This document shows, one piece after another, positions 16,538-25,804 of a DNA stretch of 64,000 nucleotides. Position numbers and translations under genes: made by a program. Position 1 is the first letter of the stretch. The number at the start of each line of letters is the position of its first letter. The notes beneath the pieces are model-generated. The model was not told the DNA's origin, ran no database searches, and worked only from the letters and a program-made list of their open reading frames with translations. Source of the DNA: Mycolicibacterium sphagni (GTDB lineage Bacteria; Actinomycetota; Actinomycetes; Mycobacteriales; Mycobacteriaceae); NCBI RefSeq assembly GCF_013337765.1, contig NZ_VBSB01000035.1, positions 124,001 through 188,000 on the forward strand, in the 5' to 3' direction.

Positions 16538-18226
16538 ATGGAACTGATTCTCGTTGTCGTCGGCGCCATCGCTGTGGCGGCGATCGCAAAGCAGCGTGGC
16601 CTGGAGCCCGCTCTGATGATCGTCGTCGTCGGTATCGCCGCATCGTTCCTGCCGGGATTCACCGCACCTGAACTGGATTCGCACGTCCTGCTCACCGTGG
16701 TGTTGCCGCCGCTGCTGTACTCCGCGGCGCTGGACTTCTCGTTCCCGGCGTTCATACGCAACATCAAGCCGATCCTCGGCCTCGGGGTGGCGCTGGTGGT
16801 GGTTACCGCCTTCACCGTCGCCGCGGTTTCCGCGTGGCTGGTCGTGGTGCCGCTGACCTTCGCGACCGCGCTGGTCCTGGGCGCCATCGTCGCACCGCCC
16901 GACGCGGTCACCGCCGTCGCGGTGGGCCGCAAACTGGGCCTGCCCAAGCGCGTCATGACGATCCTGACCGGCGAAAGCCTGATCAACGACGCCGCCGCGC
17001 TGGCGTTGTTCTCGATCGCAGTCGCCCAGGTCGCCGGCACGCACATCTTCATCGACAACCCGCTTCTGTTGTTCGGCTACAGCGCGGTGCTCGGCCCGGT
17101 GGTCGGCGTTGCGCTCGGCTACGTCACCTTGTGGATCCGCGAACGGCTCAACAGCGCGAGCCTGGAGACGATCCAGGGCCTGGTGGTGCCGTTCGCCGCC
17201 TACATCACCGCCGAGCGGTTTCACGCTTCGGGCGTGCTGGCCGTGGTGGCCGCCGGGTTCGTTGTCGGCAGCGGCACGCTGAGCGCGGGCTACCAGACCC
17301 GGCTGCAGGAGCGCTACGTCTGGCACTCGGTCGACGTGCTGCTGGAGGCGTTCGTGTTCGCCTACATCGGGCTGCATCTGCGGTTCGTCCTTGAAGACCT
17401 CCGCGATGCTCACGAATCATTGGTGGAGGTCGGCGTCGCCGCGGCGGTGGTGCTGGCGATCGTGCTGGTGATCCGTCCGCTGTCGGTGTTCGTGATGTTC
17501 GGTCGCGGTGTGTTGTCTCGTCATGTGGATCGCAAGCTGAGCGTGCCGATCCCCGAAGGCGGCCGGGGAGCGCTCGGCGGCCGAAAACGAACGCGGCCAA
17601 AAGGCAAGTGGCGCTCCATGATCGACCACACCTCGTTGACGTGGCAGGAGAACGTGGTGGTGTCCTGGACCGGGATGCGCGGCGTGGTGACGCTGGCCGC
17701 CGCGGCCGGTATCCCGCCGACCATCGCCAGCGGTGAACCGTTTCCCGAGCGCGCGACCATCCAGGCGATCGCTTTCGTCGTGGCTGTCGGCACGCTGCTG
17801 CTGCAAGGCGCGACGCTGCCGCCATTGATCCGCCGGCTGAAGCTGTCGTCACAAGAGGACGACCGGGCCTATGACCGGGAGGAGACCCTCAAGGCCGAGA
17901 GCACCGTCCACACCGCAGCCGACGAGGTGCTTGCCTGGTTCGAGGCGAATCCGCCTGACGGTCTCGATCCGCACGTGCTGACCGACATCCGCAATTGGAT
18001 CGCCCGGCACTCCAAGGACGCCGACGAGATGCCGGATCCCGAGGAGCACGATCTGCGCGCCGAAGTGTTCTCGACCCTGTATCGCGAGGTACTGGCCGCC
18101 CAGCGCGCCGCACTGATCAGGGAGCGTGACTCCGGTGAGATCGACGACGAAGCCGTGCGCGCCATGCTCGGTCGCCTGGATCTGCAGGAGGCCAGCGTGA
18201 CCGCCCGGATGGAGAGCAGACTCTAA
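16538..18226 (+). CDS. Cation/proton antiporter, CPA1 (NhaP) family
   Basis: A 562-residue membrane protein with about 12 spans in residues 1-430 and a cytoplasmic tail of about 130 charged residues. The CPA1 signature GESLINDAAALALF, with the ion-binding Asp preceded by Asn, is present, together with LPPLLYSAALDFSF and APPDAVTAVAVGRKLGL. It should exchange Na+ or K+ for H+ at the plasma membrane. A second ion-path element, SWTGMRGVVTLAAA, is also clear. Closest by recall to the YjcE/Rv2287 type. Confidence 0.9.
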   Translation: MELILVVVGAIAVAAIAKQRGLEPALMIVVVGIAASFLPGFTAPELDSHVLLTVVLPPLLYSAALDFSFPAFIRNIKPILGLGVALVVVTAFTVAAVSAWLVVVPLTFATALVLGAIVAPPDAVTAVAVGRKLGLPKRVMTILTGESLINDAAALALFSIAVAQVAGTHIFIDNPLLLFGYSAVLGPVVGVALGYVTLWIRERLNSASLETIQGLVVPFAAYITAERFHASGVLAVVAAGFVVGSGTLSAGYQTRLQERYVWHSVDVLLEAFVFAYIGLHLRFVLEDLRDAHESLVEVGVAAAVVLAIVLVIRPLSVFVMFGRGVLSRHVDRKLSVPIPEGGRGALGGRKRTRPKGKWRSMIDHTSLTWQENVVVSWTGMRGVVTLAAAAGIPPTIASGEPFPERATIQAIAFVVAVGTLLLQGATLPPLIRRLKLSSQEDDRAYDREETLKAESTVHTAADEVLAWFEANPPDGLDPHVLTDIRNWIARHSKDADEMPDPEEHDLRAEVFSTLYREVLAAQRAALIRERDSGEIDDEAVRAMLGRLDLQEASVTARMESRL

Positions 18227-18260
18227 TCCCCGGGTCGCTTCGCTCCGGCCCGCCGGATCT

Positions 18261-19133
18261 CTAGAAGTCGCCGAACCCGCCGCCGAAATCGCCGCCGCCG
18301 AAATCGCCGCCGCCCCAGCCGCCGCTGTCGCCGAGGCCGCCACCGTCACTGCCCCAGCCACCGCCGTCGCCAGACCAACCGCCGCCGTCACCGCCGTCAC
18401 CGCCGCCCCAGCCGGCGTCTTGGCCGGCGCCCGAGTCCAGACCCTGGTCGTAACCCTGGTCGAAGCCTTGATCGAAGCCCGAGCCGTAGCCGTTCTCGAA
18501 GCCTGACGCGTCGTAGCCGACGCCGCCCATACCGGAGAACAACGCGTCGAACAGCAGGACGGAACCGACACCCCAGGCGCCGGCGACCAGCGCCGTCTTC
18601 CACCACGGCTCGGAGTACCAGCCGGCCGGCACCGGACGGCCGGCGACCCGGCCACCGGGGTAGTAGTTCGGCGTGCGCTGGCTCGGCACGGGGGAGGCCT
18701 CGATCTCGCGGCCCTCGAACGCAACCTTGCGGTCCTCGGTGACGGCACCCGCCGACTTCTGGCCGGCCATCGTCTCCAGCTCCGGGCCCGGATCCATGCC
18801 CATCGCGATGCGCGCGGCGCGCACGTAGTACAGGCCCTCGATCGCGCTTTCCTTGGCCAGCATCGCCTGCTTGGCGGTGGTGGCCTGATCGATCTGCGAG
18901 GACGCGGCGGTAAATCGCTCCGAGGCGTCGGCCAGCGCCTGGGTGGAGGCGTCGTTGTTTCCGGACAGGTTGAGCACCTGGCCGCCGAGTCGTTCGATCA
19001 GGCGCCGCGCGTCAGCCTTGGCGTCGGCCAACGAGGCGGCGTTGCGATTGCCCGAGGCGCGCGACGAACTCACCACCGCCAGCACGATCGCAGCGACGAC
19101 GACCAGGATGAGCACCACCAGCACACCGTTCAT
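18261..19133 (-). CDS. DUF1542-like membrane-anchored protein with glycine-rich tail
   Basis: A 290-residue protein with an N-terminal membrane span (about residues 4-22), a helical Ala-rich domain (about 25-140) resembling DUF1542, a second hydrophobic stretch near WWKTALVAGAWGVGSVLLF, and a tail of more than 80 residues made of DQG repeats (FDQGFDQGYDQGLDSG) followed by Gly/Trp/Asp repeats (WGGGD, GGDGGGW). The ATG at 19133 is used; a GTG three codons upstream is possible. Function unknown. The tail resembles low-complexity surface or cell-wall proteins but not the PE_PGRS pattern. Confidence 0.75.
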   Translation of the reverse strand: MNGVLVVLILVVVAAIVLAVVSSSRASGNRNAASLADAKADARRLIERLGGQVLNLSGNNDASTQALADASERFTAASSQIDQATTAKQAMLAKESAIEGLYYVRAARIAMGMDPGPELETMAGQKSAGAVTEDRKVAFEGREIEASPVPSQRTPNYYPGGRVAGRPVPAGWYSEPWWKTALVAGAWGVGSVLLFDALFSGMGGVGYDASGFENGYGSGFDQGFDQGYDQGLDSGAGQDAGWGGGDGGDGGGWSGDGGGWGSDGGGLGDSGGWGGGDFGGGDFGGGFGDF

Positions 19134-19187
19134 GGCGTCCACAGTACCGATCCTGTGAAAGTGCTCCGGAGAACGAGAATTTGCTTG

Positions 19188-20369
19188 TCAGAGCACGCCG
19201 AGAGCGCGGTAGACCGCGTCACTCAACGCGGTGCTGCGCGGGTCCGCATTGCATTTGGTGGCGTCGAAGTAATTCATCACGTACGCGTAGCCGATGCGGT
19301 GCTCGAGGTCGACGAAACCGTACGAGCCGCCCGAGCCGCCGTGGCCGAAGCTGCGCAGGTTCGGCCCGGCGACCCCACGCTGGTTGAGCATGTATCCCAG
19401 GCCCCAGCCGTGATCGGCGACCCGGGCACCGAGCACGACGTCGGCGTCGAAGCCGCCCTGCGAAACCCGCACGGATTCCAGGTGGTCGCGGCTGAGCAAC
19501 TTCTCCTGCGCCAGCCCGTTGTAGAACGTGGCCAGCCCCAGCGCCGAGACGTGACCGTTGGTGCCGGGGAACTCGCTGCAGCGCCACTGGGTGAGCTCGT
19601 TGGAGCCGAGCTCGTCGTCGGGGACGAAGCCCATGGCGATCGACAGCCCGGCCATCGGATGCTCGTTGAGAGAGGTCGGATGTCCCGGCGCCTGGCCCTG
19701 GGCCAGCACGTCGCGGATGTGCGGTTTGTTGACCATCTCGGCGCAGCGTTTGTGTTCGGCGATCGGCAAACCGATGTGCACGTCGATGCCCATCGGCTGG
19801 GCGATCTCGGTGCGCAGGTACTGGCCGATGGTGCGTCCGGTGACGCGGCGGACCACCTCGCCGAGGATGAAGCCGAAGGTCACCATGTGGTAGCCCTGCG
19901 CGGTTCCCGGCGGCCACCACGGCTCGGCGGCGGCCAGGTCGGCGCACACCCGATCCCAGTCGGTGGTGTCGCGCCAGTGCAGGCGGCTGCGCGGGCCGAT
20001 CACCCCGGAACGGTGTCCCAGCACCGAGGCGACCGTGATGTCCTGCTTGCCGTTCTGGGCGAACTCCGGCCAGTACTGCGCAACCGGGGCATACAGATCG
20101 ATCTCGCCGCGGTCGGCCAGCAGGTGCACGCAGGTGCTCGTCAGGCCCTTGGTCCCGGAGAAGATGCTGGCCAGTGTGTTCTGTCGCCACTGCCGCCGGC
20201 GGCGGGCATCGGCGTAACCGCCCCACAGGTTGACCACCAGGTCGCCGTCGACCCACACCGCCACGGCCGCGCCGACTTCGTCACCGTCAGCGAAATTCTT
20301 CTCGAAGGCGTCCCGGACGGCGCCGAAACCCGCGGTGCACGCACCGTCGATGGGTATCTGGTCGCTCAA
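19188..20369 (-). CDS. lipP: Serine esterase/beta-lactamase-fold hydrolase (LipP)
   Basis: A 393-residue class C beta-lactamase-fold esterase. The catalytic SxxK is at SIFSGTKGL, and the family stretch HRSGVIG and the C-terminal SFGHGGSGGSYGFVD (equivalent of KTG/HGG) are visible. A much longer open frame reaches 20753, but it is antisense to the phosphatase gene; the TTG at 20369, with AGGAGG 7 bases upstream, gives the length of M. tuberculosis LipP (Rv2463, 394 residues). It sits beyond nei as in that genome. Confidence 0.88.
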   Translation of the reverse strand: MSDQIPIDGACTAGFGAVRDAFEKNFADGDEVGAAVAVWVDGDLVVNLWGGYADARRRRQWRQNTLASIFSGTKGLTSTCVHLLADRGEIDLYAPVAQYWPEFAQNGKQDITVASVLGHRSGVIGPRSRLHWRDTTDWDRVCADLAAAEPWWPPGTAQGYHMVTFGFILGEVVRRVTGRTIGQYLRTEIAQPMGIDVHIGLPIAEHKRCAEMVNKPHIRDVLAQGQAPGHPTSLNEHPMAGLSIAMGFVPDDELGSNELTQWRCSEFPGTNGHVSALGLATFYNGLAQEKLLSRDHLESVRVSQGGFDADVVLGARVADHGWGLGYMLNQRGVAGPNLRSFGHGGSGGSYGFVDLEHRIGYAYVMNYFDATKCNADPRSTALSDAVYRALGVL

Positions 20370-20576
20370 CGCGCCTCCTAGCCGACGATCCCAACCTGGG
20401 CAGCCGCCGGGAATTACAGCCGAATTTACGGAGATCACGGTAGCCAGCAAAGCTTGGAGGACGATTGGAGCGGAATTGCAACCCTGTCGTAATTTTTGCG
20501 TCCGCTCATAAGTTTGTTCATGTGGAATTTCCTGCCGATTCCACGTTCTCGCAGGTACGTGCGTCACGATCCAAGG

Positions 20577-22250
20577 GTGGAGTTTCCCGACACCGGCATT
20601 CCGCAGGAGCTGGCCGGACGCATGACGATGGCCGAGCAACACGAGTGGCATCAAACGTATCTGCGCCGCCACCGGGTGTCCCGGCGCAACTTCCTGCGCG
20701 GGTCGGCGGCCGCGGCGGCCGTCGCCGCGCTGGGTACCAGTCCGTTCGGGCACCGGGCCTACGCCCAGGACGCACCTCTGGGCGTGGCCGGCCGCCGGGT
20801 CGGATACGGCTCGGACGCGTCGAGTCAGCTGCGACTGGCCGCGCAGCTCTCCCGCAACCCCGGCTCAACCAAGGTCTTCGTCGATCACGGACCGACCCCG
20901 GGGCTGGGCGCGACGATCGAGGCTGAAGTCCGCAACCTGGTCACCCAGATTCCGGACAGCAGCGGCGGAGTTCTGTCAGCTGAGCAGTTCTACGTCCACG
21001 CACCGGTGGACGGGCTGCCCGGACGCACACCGCATTTCTACCGCTGGCGCACCGAGGACGGTTTCTCCTCCGATGTGCGCTCGGCAGCCACCGCGATGCC
21101 CAGCGCGCGAAATGCCGTGGGCTGGTTCCGGTTCACGATGATGGGGGACCAGGGCACCAACGCAACACCCTCGCTTCCACCAGGGCTCGCCCCCGGCGAC
21201 TACGACGACAACTCCTACAAACCCGACAACGATCCGTCGGTCGCACATGCTGACAACGTGCTGAACCAGATCATCGCCTCGCGCCCGGACTTTCACGTGT
21301 TGGCCGGTGATATCGCCTACGCCGACCCCAGCGGTGAAGGAAAGCCCGCGACGTTCGTACGAAAAGGCGATCCCCCCAAGGGTTTCGACAAGTTCAACCC
21401 CTACGTGTGGGACGTGTATCTGGGTTCCATCGAGGCCAGCGCATCGACTACGCCATGGATGTTCGCCACCGGCAACCACGACATGGAGGCCGCCTACCCG
21501 GTGCACGGCTACGGCGGGCATCTGGCGCGGCTGGACTTCCCTGGCAATGGCCCGATGGGCTGTCCGTCGGTCTATTCGTTCACCTACGGCAATGTCGCGG
21601 TGCTCTCGCTGGACGCCAACGATGTCAGCGACGAGATCACAGCCAACACCGGCTATTCGCACGGAGCCCAAAACAGTTGGGTGGAGGCCACATTGGCGGC
21701 ACACCGGGCCAATCCGGACATCGACTTCATCGTCGCCTTCTTCCACCACTGCGCGTACTCAACGGTCTCCGACCACGCCAGCGACGGGGGTGTGCGGGCG
21801 GCCTGGGGTGCGCTGTTCGACCGCTACCAGGTCGATTTGGTGCTCCAAGGGCATAACCACGCCTTCGAACGGACCGATCCGATCCGGGGTGGCACGCCCA
21901 CCAGGGCCGCCGAGGACAACGCGGTCGTCTACCCGGAAACGGACGGGACCGTGTATTACACCGTGGGTTCCGGCGGGCGGCGTCGCTACAACTTCCAACC
22001 GGGGGAGCAGGAGAGCTACCGCGGCCACGAGCTTCCCGACACGTTCGTGCCTAATAGCTATGTCTGGACGTCCGACGGCCACAAGAAGGCCGAAGCGGTC
22101 GGCTGGTCGCGTGTGCGGTTCCGCAACTACGCGTTCATTCGTGTCGACGTGCGGCCGGGAAACCTGATGAGCGAGATGGACGTGACGGCCGTCGATGAAT
22201 ACGGCCAGGAGTTCGACAAGCTGACCTACCGCCGTCAGGTTCGCGCCTAG
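20577..22250 (+). CDS. Tat-exported metallophosphatase (purple acid phosphatase/PhoD-like)
   Basis: A phosphoesterase of about 557 residues. A twin-arginine signal RRNFLRGSAAAAAVAALG follows an unusually long leader of 38 residues. Metallophosphatase metal motifs are in order: DQG near residue 190, LAGDIAYAD, GNHDMEAAYP, FFHHCAYS and GHNHAFERTD, matching the dinuclear centre of purple acid phosphatases such as M. tuberculosis Rv2577. It should hydrolyse phosphoesters outside the membrane. The start is uncertain: GTG 20577 is used, but ATG 20622 or a start near 20496-20520 is possible. Confidence 0.86.
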   Translation: MEFPDTGIPQELAGRMTMAEQHEWHQTYLRRHRVSRRNFLRGSAAAAAVAALGTSPFGHRAYAQDAPLGVAGRRVGYGSDASSQLRLAAQLSRNPGSTKVFVDHGPTPGLGATIEAEVRNLVTQIPDSSGGVLSAEQFYVHAPVDGLPGRTPHFYRWRTEDGFSSDVRSAATAMPSARNAVGWFRFTMMGDQGTNATPSLPPGLAPGDYDDNSYKPDNDPSVAHADNVLNQIIASRPDFHVLAGDIAYADPSGEGKPATFVRKGDPPKGFDKFNPYVWDVYLGSIEASASTTPWMFATGNHDMEAAYPVHGYGGHLARLDFPGNGPMGCPSVYSFTYGNVAVLSLDANDVSDEITANTGYSHGAQNSWVEATLAAHRANPDIDFIVAFFHHCAYSTVSDHASDGGVRAAWGALFDRYQVDLVLQGHNHAFERTDPIRGGTPTRAAEDNAVVYPETDGTVYYTVGSGGRRRYNFQPGEQESYRGHELPDTFVPNSYVWTSDGHKKAEAVGWSRVRFRNYAFIRVDVRPGNLMSEMDVTAVDEYGQEFDKLTYRRQVRA

Positions 22251-22267
22251 CGTCTTCGGCCCAGGTC

Positions 22268-22282
22268 CGTGCGAACCGCACG
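22268..22282. repeat. Palindrome CGTGCG-AAC-CGCACG
   Basis: A perfect 6-base inverted repeat with a 3-base centre, 18 bases after the phosphatase stop and 27 bases before the sedolisin start. It may be an operator for the downstream operon or part of a short terminator; there is no T-tract. Confidence 0.35.
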
Positions 22283-22308
22283 TCGGTGCATTATGGTTCG
22301 GTTCACCC

Positions 22309-23886
22309 ATGACTCGTACGGTGCTAGCCCTGCTATCGGTGGGCGTGCTCACGCTTGCCGGATGCGGTGCGCGGTCCCACACCGATTCGCTTTCGGCACA
22401 GGCGATTACCGGGCCGTATGCACTGCTGCTGGCGGCCTCGGCCAACCTCGGTGACTCTCGCGCTGAGGCCGTGCAGCTCACTGCCGAACTCCGAGGAACC
22501 CAGTCCCCGGACCGATTGCAGCGCTGGGCGGCGGCCAACGGTCTGTCGGTGCGGTGGCAACCAGGTGCCGGGTGGGCGGTGCTGCAAGGCCCACCGGCCA
22601 GTGTCGCTGCCGCGTTGGGTGTGCCAGTGCGCGACTACCGCACACCGCTCGGCGAGCAGTTCTACGCCTCGCCCGAACAACCCTCAGTGCCTGCGGCGCT
22701 GAGTGATTCGGTATCGGGACTGGGCCGCATCCTCAGCTATACGCCGTATCACTCGAGCAGCCCGTCGATTCGGCCCCTCGATGTGCCCGACCACAGCCTG
22801 CCGCCCGACGCGCTGCGCACCATCTACACCGTGCGGCCGCTGGCCGACGCCGGCTACACCGGCAAGGGCACCACCATCGTGGTGTTCGCGTTCGACGGGT
22901 TCGACCAGGCCGACCTCGACATGTATGCGCAGACCTACCAGCTGCCGAAGTTCACCCCCGAAGTTGTCGGCGGCATGCCCGAGCAGCGCAACAACGAGGC
23001 CTCGATGGATCTTCAGGTGGCCCATGCGTTGGCACCGGATGCGCGCAAGGTGCTGGTCAACGCGCGTCCCACGGTCGGCGGCGGGGGCACCTACGTCAAG
23101 ATCGCCGAGATGATGCAGGACGCGGCCCGGCGGTTCCCTGGTGCGGTGTGGAGTCTGTCGATCGGGTGGGGCTGCGACCGGATGATCACCGCTGCCGACT
23201 TGACTCCGGTCCGCGAAGCGGTGGCCGCCGCGGTGGCCCGCGGCACCACGGTGTTCAACGCCAGCGGCGATCTCGCAGGCTTGGAATGCAAACGCGGGCA
23301 CGACTGGTCGGCCCCACCCGGCCCGTCCGACGTCGGGCTGGACGCGGTCGCCTCACTGCCAGAGGTGACATCCGTCGGCGGCACGTCCCTGTCGACGGAT
23401 GAGCACTATCAGTGGCTTGCCGAGCACGGGTGGAGCGACGGGCCGCTGACTCAGGGCAGCGGTGGGGGAATCTCGGCCTTGTTCGAGCGTCCGCCGTGGC
23501 AGACCGCCGCCCCCGACACCGCGTTGCGCCGCCTGACCCCGGATATCTCGGCTGTCGCCGACACCAGCACCGGCGCCGTCATCGTCCTTCACCAGCAGCT
23601 GGTCGTGGGCGGTGGCACATCGCAGGCTGCGCCGCTGTGGGCCGGCGTCGCTGCGGTGATGAACCAGTTCCTGCTCGACAACGGGGGGCGTGCACTCGGT
23701 GAGTTGAACCCGACGCTGTACCGCATCGCGGGCGGGGCGACCCGGCCTGCCTTCCATGACGTCGTCCTGGGCACCAACGCGGTCGCCGTCGCGGGCCCGG
23801 GCTACGACATGGTGACCGGTCTGGGTACACCCAACGTCGACAATCTGGCCCGAGACATCCTCGACGTTCAGCGGGGGCTGGCGTGA
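22309..23886 (+). CDS. Sedolisin (S53) serine peptidase, lipoprotein
   Basis: A 525-residue secreted peptidase of the sedolisin/kumamolisin family. The lipobox LTLAGC places the lipidated Cys at residue 19. An N-terminal pro-domain (about 30-150) is followed by the catalytic domain with Glu230 and Asp234 (NNEASMDLQVAHA), the oxyanion Asp321 (NASGDLAG) and the nucleophile Ser438 in GGTSQAAPLW. The C-terminal calcium-site stretch (FHDVVLGTN, GPGYDMVTGLG) is present, so the enzyme looks intact. Its TGA overlaps the GTG of the next gene: it leads a three-gene membrane operon. Confidence 0.9.
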   Translation: MTRTVLALLSVGVLTLAGCGARSHTDSLSAQAITGPYALLLAASANLGDSRAEAVQLTAELRGTQSPDRLQRWAAANGLSVRWQPGAGWAVLQGPPASVAAALGVPVRDYRTPLGEQFYASPEQPSVPAALSDSVSGLGRILSYTPYHSSSPSIRPLDVPDHSLPPDALRTIYTVRPLADAGYTGKGTTIVVFAFDGFDQADLDMYAQTYQLPKFTPEVVGGMPEQRNNEASMDLQVAHALAPDARKVLVNARPTVGGGGTYVKIAEMMQDAARRFPGAVWSLSIGWGCDRMITAADLTPVREAVAAAVARGTTVFNASGDLAGLECKRGHDWSAPPGPSDVGLDAVASLPEVTSVGGTSLSTDEHYQWLAEHGWSDGPLTQGSGGGISALFERPPWQTAAPDTALRRLTPDISAVADTSTGAVIVLHQQLVVGGGTSQAAPLWAGVAAVMNQFLLDNGGRALGELNPTLYRIAGGATRPAFHDVVLGTNAVAVAGPGYDMVTGLGTPNVDNLARDILDVQRGLA

Positions 23887-25067
23887 CCGGGCAACCCGAG
23901 ACCATGCCGTGCCGGCTGTGCGGGCACGACGTGCCGGCGGGCAGGTTCTGTGGCCGGTGCGGTGCCCGGCTGGTGCGTGAACAGGGTAGCGGCCCAGATT
24001 GGCTGCGGGTCAATGCCTTTGTCGCAGCCCCTGGTGAGAACGTGCTGCAGCCTTCCCTGGTCAGCTCGTTGTTTCCGCACCTGCCGCGCCGCTCGCACGG
24101 CACGTTCAGGGTTGGACTGGCGCTGGTGGCAACGCTTTTGATCGTGTTCTGCGTGCTGCACTGGTATGTGCCGATGGTGGCGGTGGCCACGTTCGCCCCG
24201 CTGCTGCTGTTCGTGATCTACCTGACCGAGACCGGGGTGATCGCCGACTTGTCCTGGCGGGTCTGGGCTTTGACCGTTGTGTTCGGTATCGCGGTCGGGG
24301 TGGGTTGGACGCTGCTGACCGCCTCTATCGTCGCCGAGTCGTACAGCCTCGGGCTGGGCACCGAAGTACCGACGGCGCGTTTGGTGCGCGATGCTCTGGT
24401 GATCCCGTTCGGCGGGTTGCTCGTGATGCAGCTGCCGACCGTGCTGGTTCGACTGACGCGTCCGCCGATTCGAGAGTCGTTGTACGGCTTTGTCATCGGC
24501 GTGCTCGGGTCGAGCGTGTTCGCGGTGACCGCGACGATGGTCCGGCTGGTCCAGGAGATCGACGCCGGAATCACGCTCAGCGATCAGTCCGTCACAGACC
24601 TGTTGATCGAGGCGGGTGTCCGAGGTCTCACGATGCCACTGACGGCGGCCACGGTGAGCGGCCTGTTCGGGATCTGGCTGTGGTACACCCGGCGAGCGGG
24701 CGCGTCCCGTGTTCGCCATCTGGCGAGTGGCGTGCTGGTCCTGGTGGTGGCTGCCGCGGCCTACGCCAACGTCGGACTGGTCGAGGTGCTGCAGATCGCT
24801 TCGGAACTCCAGTTCTTGGTGCATGTGGCGCTGGCGCTTGCGGCGGTGGTGGCACTGCGAGTGGGCATACAAGTGGCCGTACTGAACGAACCGCAGGACC
24901 CGCTTCATCTCGAGCTGCCGATCCTGTGCCCGGGCTGCGGGCACGTCGTTCCCGATGCGTCGTTCTGTCCGGCGTGCGGTGTCGCTGCGCACGCTGCGTC
25001 GCGGTACTCGCGGGAGGCCCGCAGGCGGGACCGGCCGGTACCGGGCACCGAGTTGGTGCAGCGATGA
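23883..25067 (+). CDS. Polytopic membrane protein with zinc ribbons at both ends
   Basis: A 394-residue protein. Residues 9-27 form a zinc ribbon (CRLCGHDV ... CGRCGARL), then about eight hydrophobic spans (roughly 80-310), including a region around EIDAGI between spans, then a second zinc ribbon near 345-365 (CPGCGHVV ... CPACGVAA). The arrangement recalls PrsW-like proteins, but no clear EExxE/His protease motif is seen, so no function is assigned. It is coupled by 4-base overlaps to the sedolisin gene upstream and the anchored protein downstream. Confidence 0.78.
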   Translation: MTGQPETMPCRLCGHDVPAGRFCGRCGARLVREQGSGPDWLRVNAFVAAPGENVLQPSLVSSLFPHLPRRSHGTFRVGLALVATLLIVFCVLHWYVPMVAVATFAPLLLFVIYLTETGVIADLSWRVWALTVVFGIAVGVGWTLLTASIVAESYSLGLGTEVPTARLVRDALVIPFGGLLVMQLPTVLVRLTRPPIRESLYGFVIGVLGSSVFAVTATMVRLVQEIDAGITLSDQSVTDLLIEAGVRGLTMPLTAATVSGLFGIWLWYTRRAGASRVRHLASGVLVLVVAAAAYANVGLVEVLQIASELQFLVHVALALAAVVALRVGIQVAVLNEPQDPLHLELPILCPGCGHVVPDASFCPACGVAAHAASRYSREARRRDRPVPGTELVQR

Positions 25068-25801
25068 GCGCGCCATCGATGCCCCGGGAACTGGTGCCCG
25101 GCTACTCCGTGCTGTCGGGGTCGTATGTGGCGCGGCCACTGCGCTACACGTCGCTGCGGCGGTTGCTGTTCCTGTTGATGGCGGGGCTGGTGGTCGTCGT
25201 CGGCTCGATGACCGCGGCCTCGCTACTGACCGCCGCGCCGCCGGTTCGCTACGCCTGCCCGCCGGACTGCGGGAAACCGCCGACCGGCATTCCGGTACAA
25301 GCCAATCCGCGTTTCTCGCCGGCCGACGGGTCGTGGTCGGTGGCCTACCCGGGGGAAGGGTCGGCCTACACGATCACGAAGGAAGCTGACGGAGTCAACG
25401 CGGTCTTCACCGGCGGTGACGGCGGCGCAATGGAGCTGTTCGGAGTTCCCGCCAACGGCCGCTCGGCCGAACAAGTGGTCGACGATCTGTTGCACGAGAA
25501 GCAGCCTGATGCGACGGTGGCCTACGTTCTGCCGAACGCGACGGTGGGCTATCACCTCGGCTACGGCGCTGTCCTGGATGTCTACCCGCAGGGCACGAGC
25601 GGCGTCGCCAAGCGCACCCGCATCGTCGTGATGGCCGCGGTCAAGAACGACCTGACGCTCATCGGCGCCGCGATCGGCCCGTATCACCCGTTCCGGCCCG
25701 GTGATGGTCCGAGCTTGCCGTCAGGGGCCAACCTGCAACTCGCTCAGGATCTGGGCAAGTACATCAACAGTTTTCAGTGGAAGGGCGACCCTCCCCGATA
25801 G
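25064..25801 (+). CDS. Membrane-anchored extracellular protein of the sedolisin operon
   Basis: A 245-residue protein with one N-terminal span (about residues 33-55, LLFLLMAGLVVVVGSMTAAS) and an extracytoplasmic domain that begins with two close Cys (YACPPDCGKPP). The rest is a beta-rich domain (WSVAYPGEGSAYTITKEADG ... FTGGDGG) without a recognised family. ATGA overlap with the zinc-ribbon gene. It may be a partner or substrate of the sedolisin; this is inferred only from the operon. Confidence 0.72.
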   Translation: MSAPSMPRELVPGYSVLSGSYVARPLRYTSLRRLLFLLMAGLVVVVGSMTAASLLTAAPPVRYACPPDCGKPPTGIPVQANPRFSPADGSWSVAYPGEGSAYTITKEADGVNAVFTGGDGGAMELFGVPANGRSAEQVVDDLLHEKQPDATVAYVLPNATVGYHLGYGAVLDVYPQGTSGVAKRTRIVVMAAVKNDLTLIGAAIGPYHPFRPGDGPSLPSGANLQLAQDLGKYINSFQWKGDPPR

Positions 25802-25804
25802 CTG

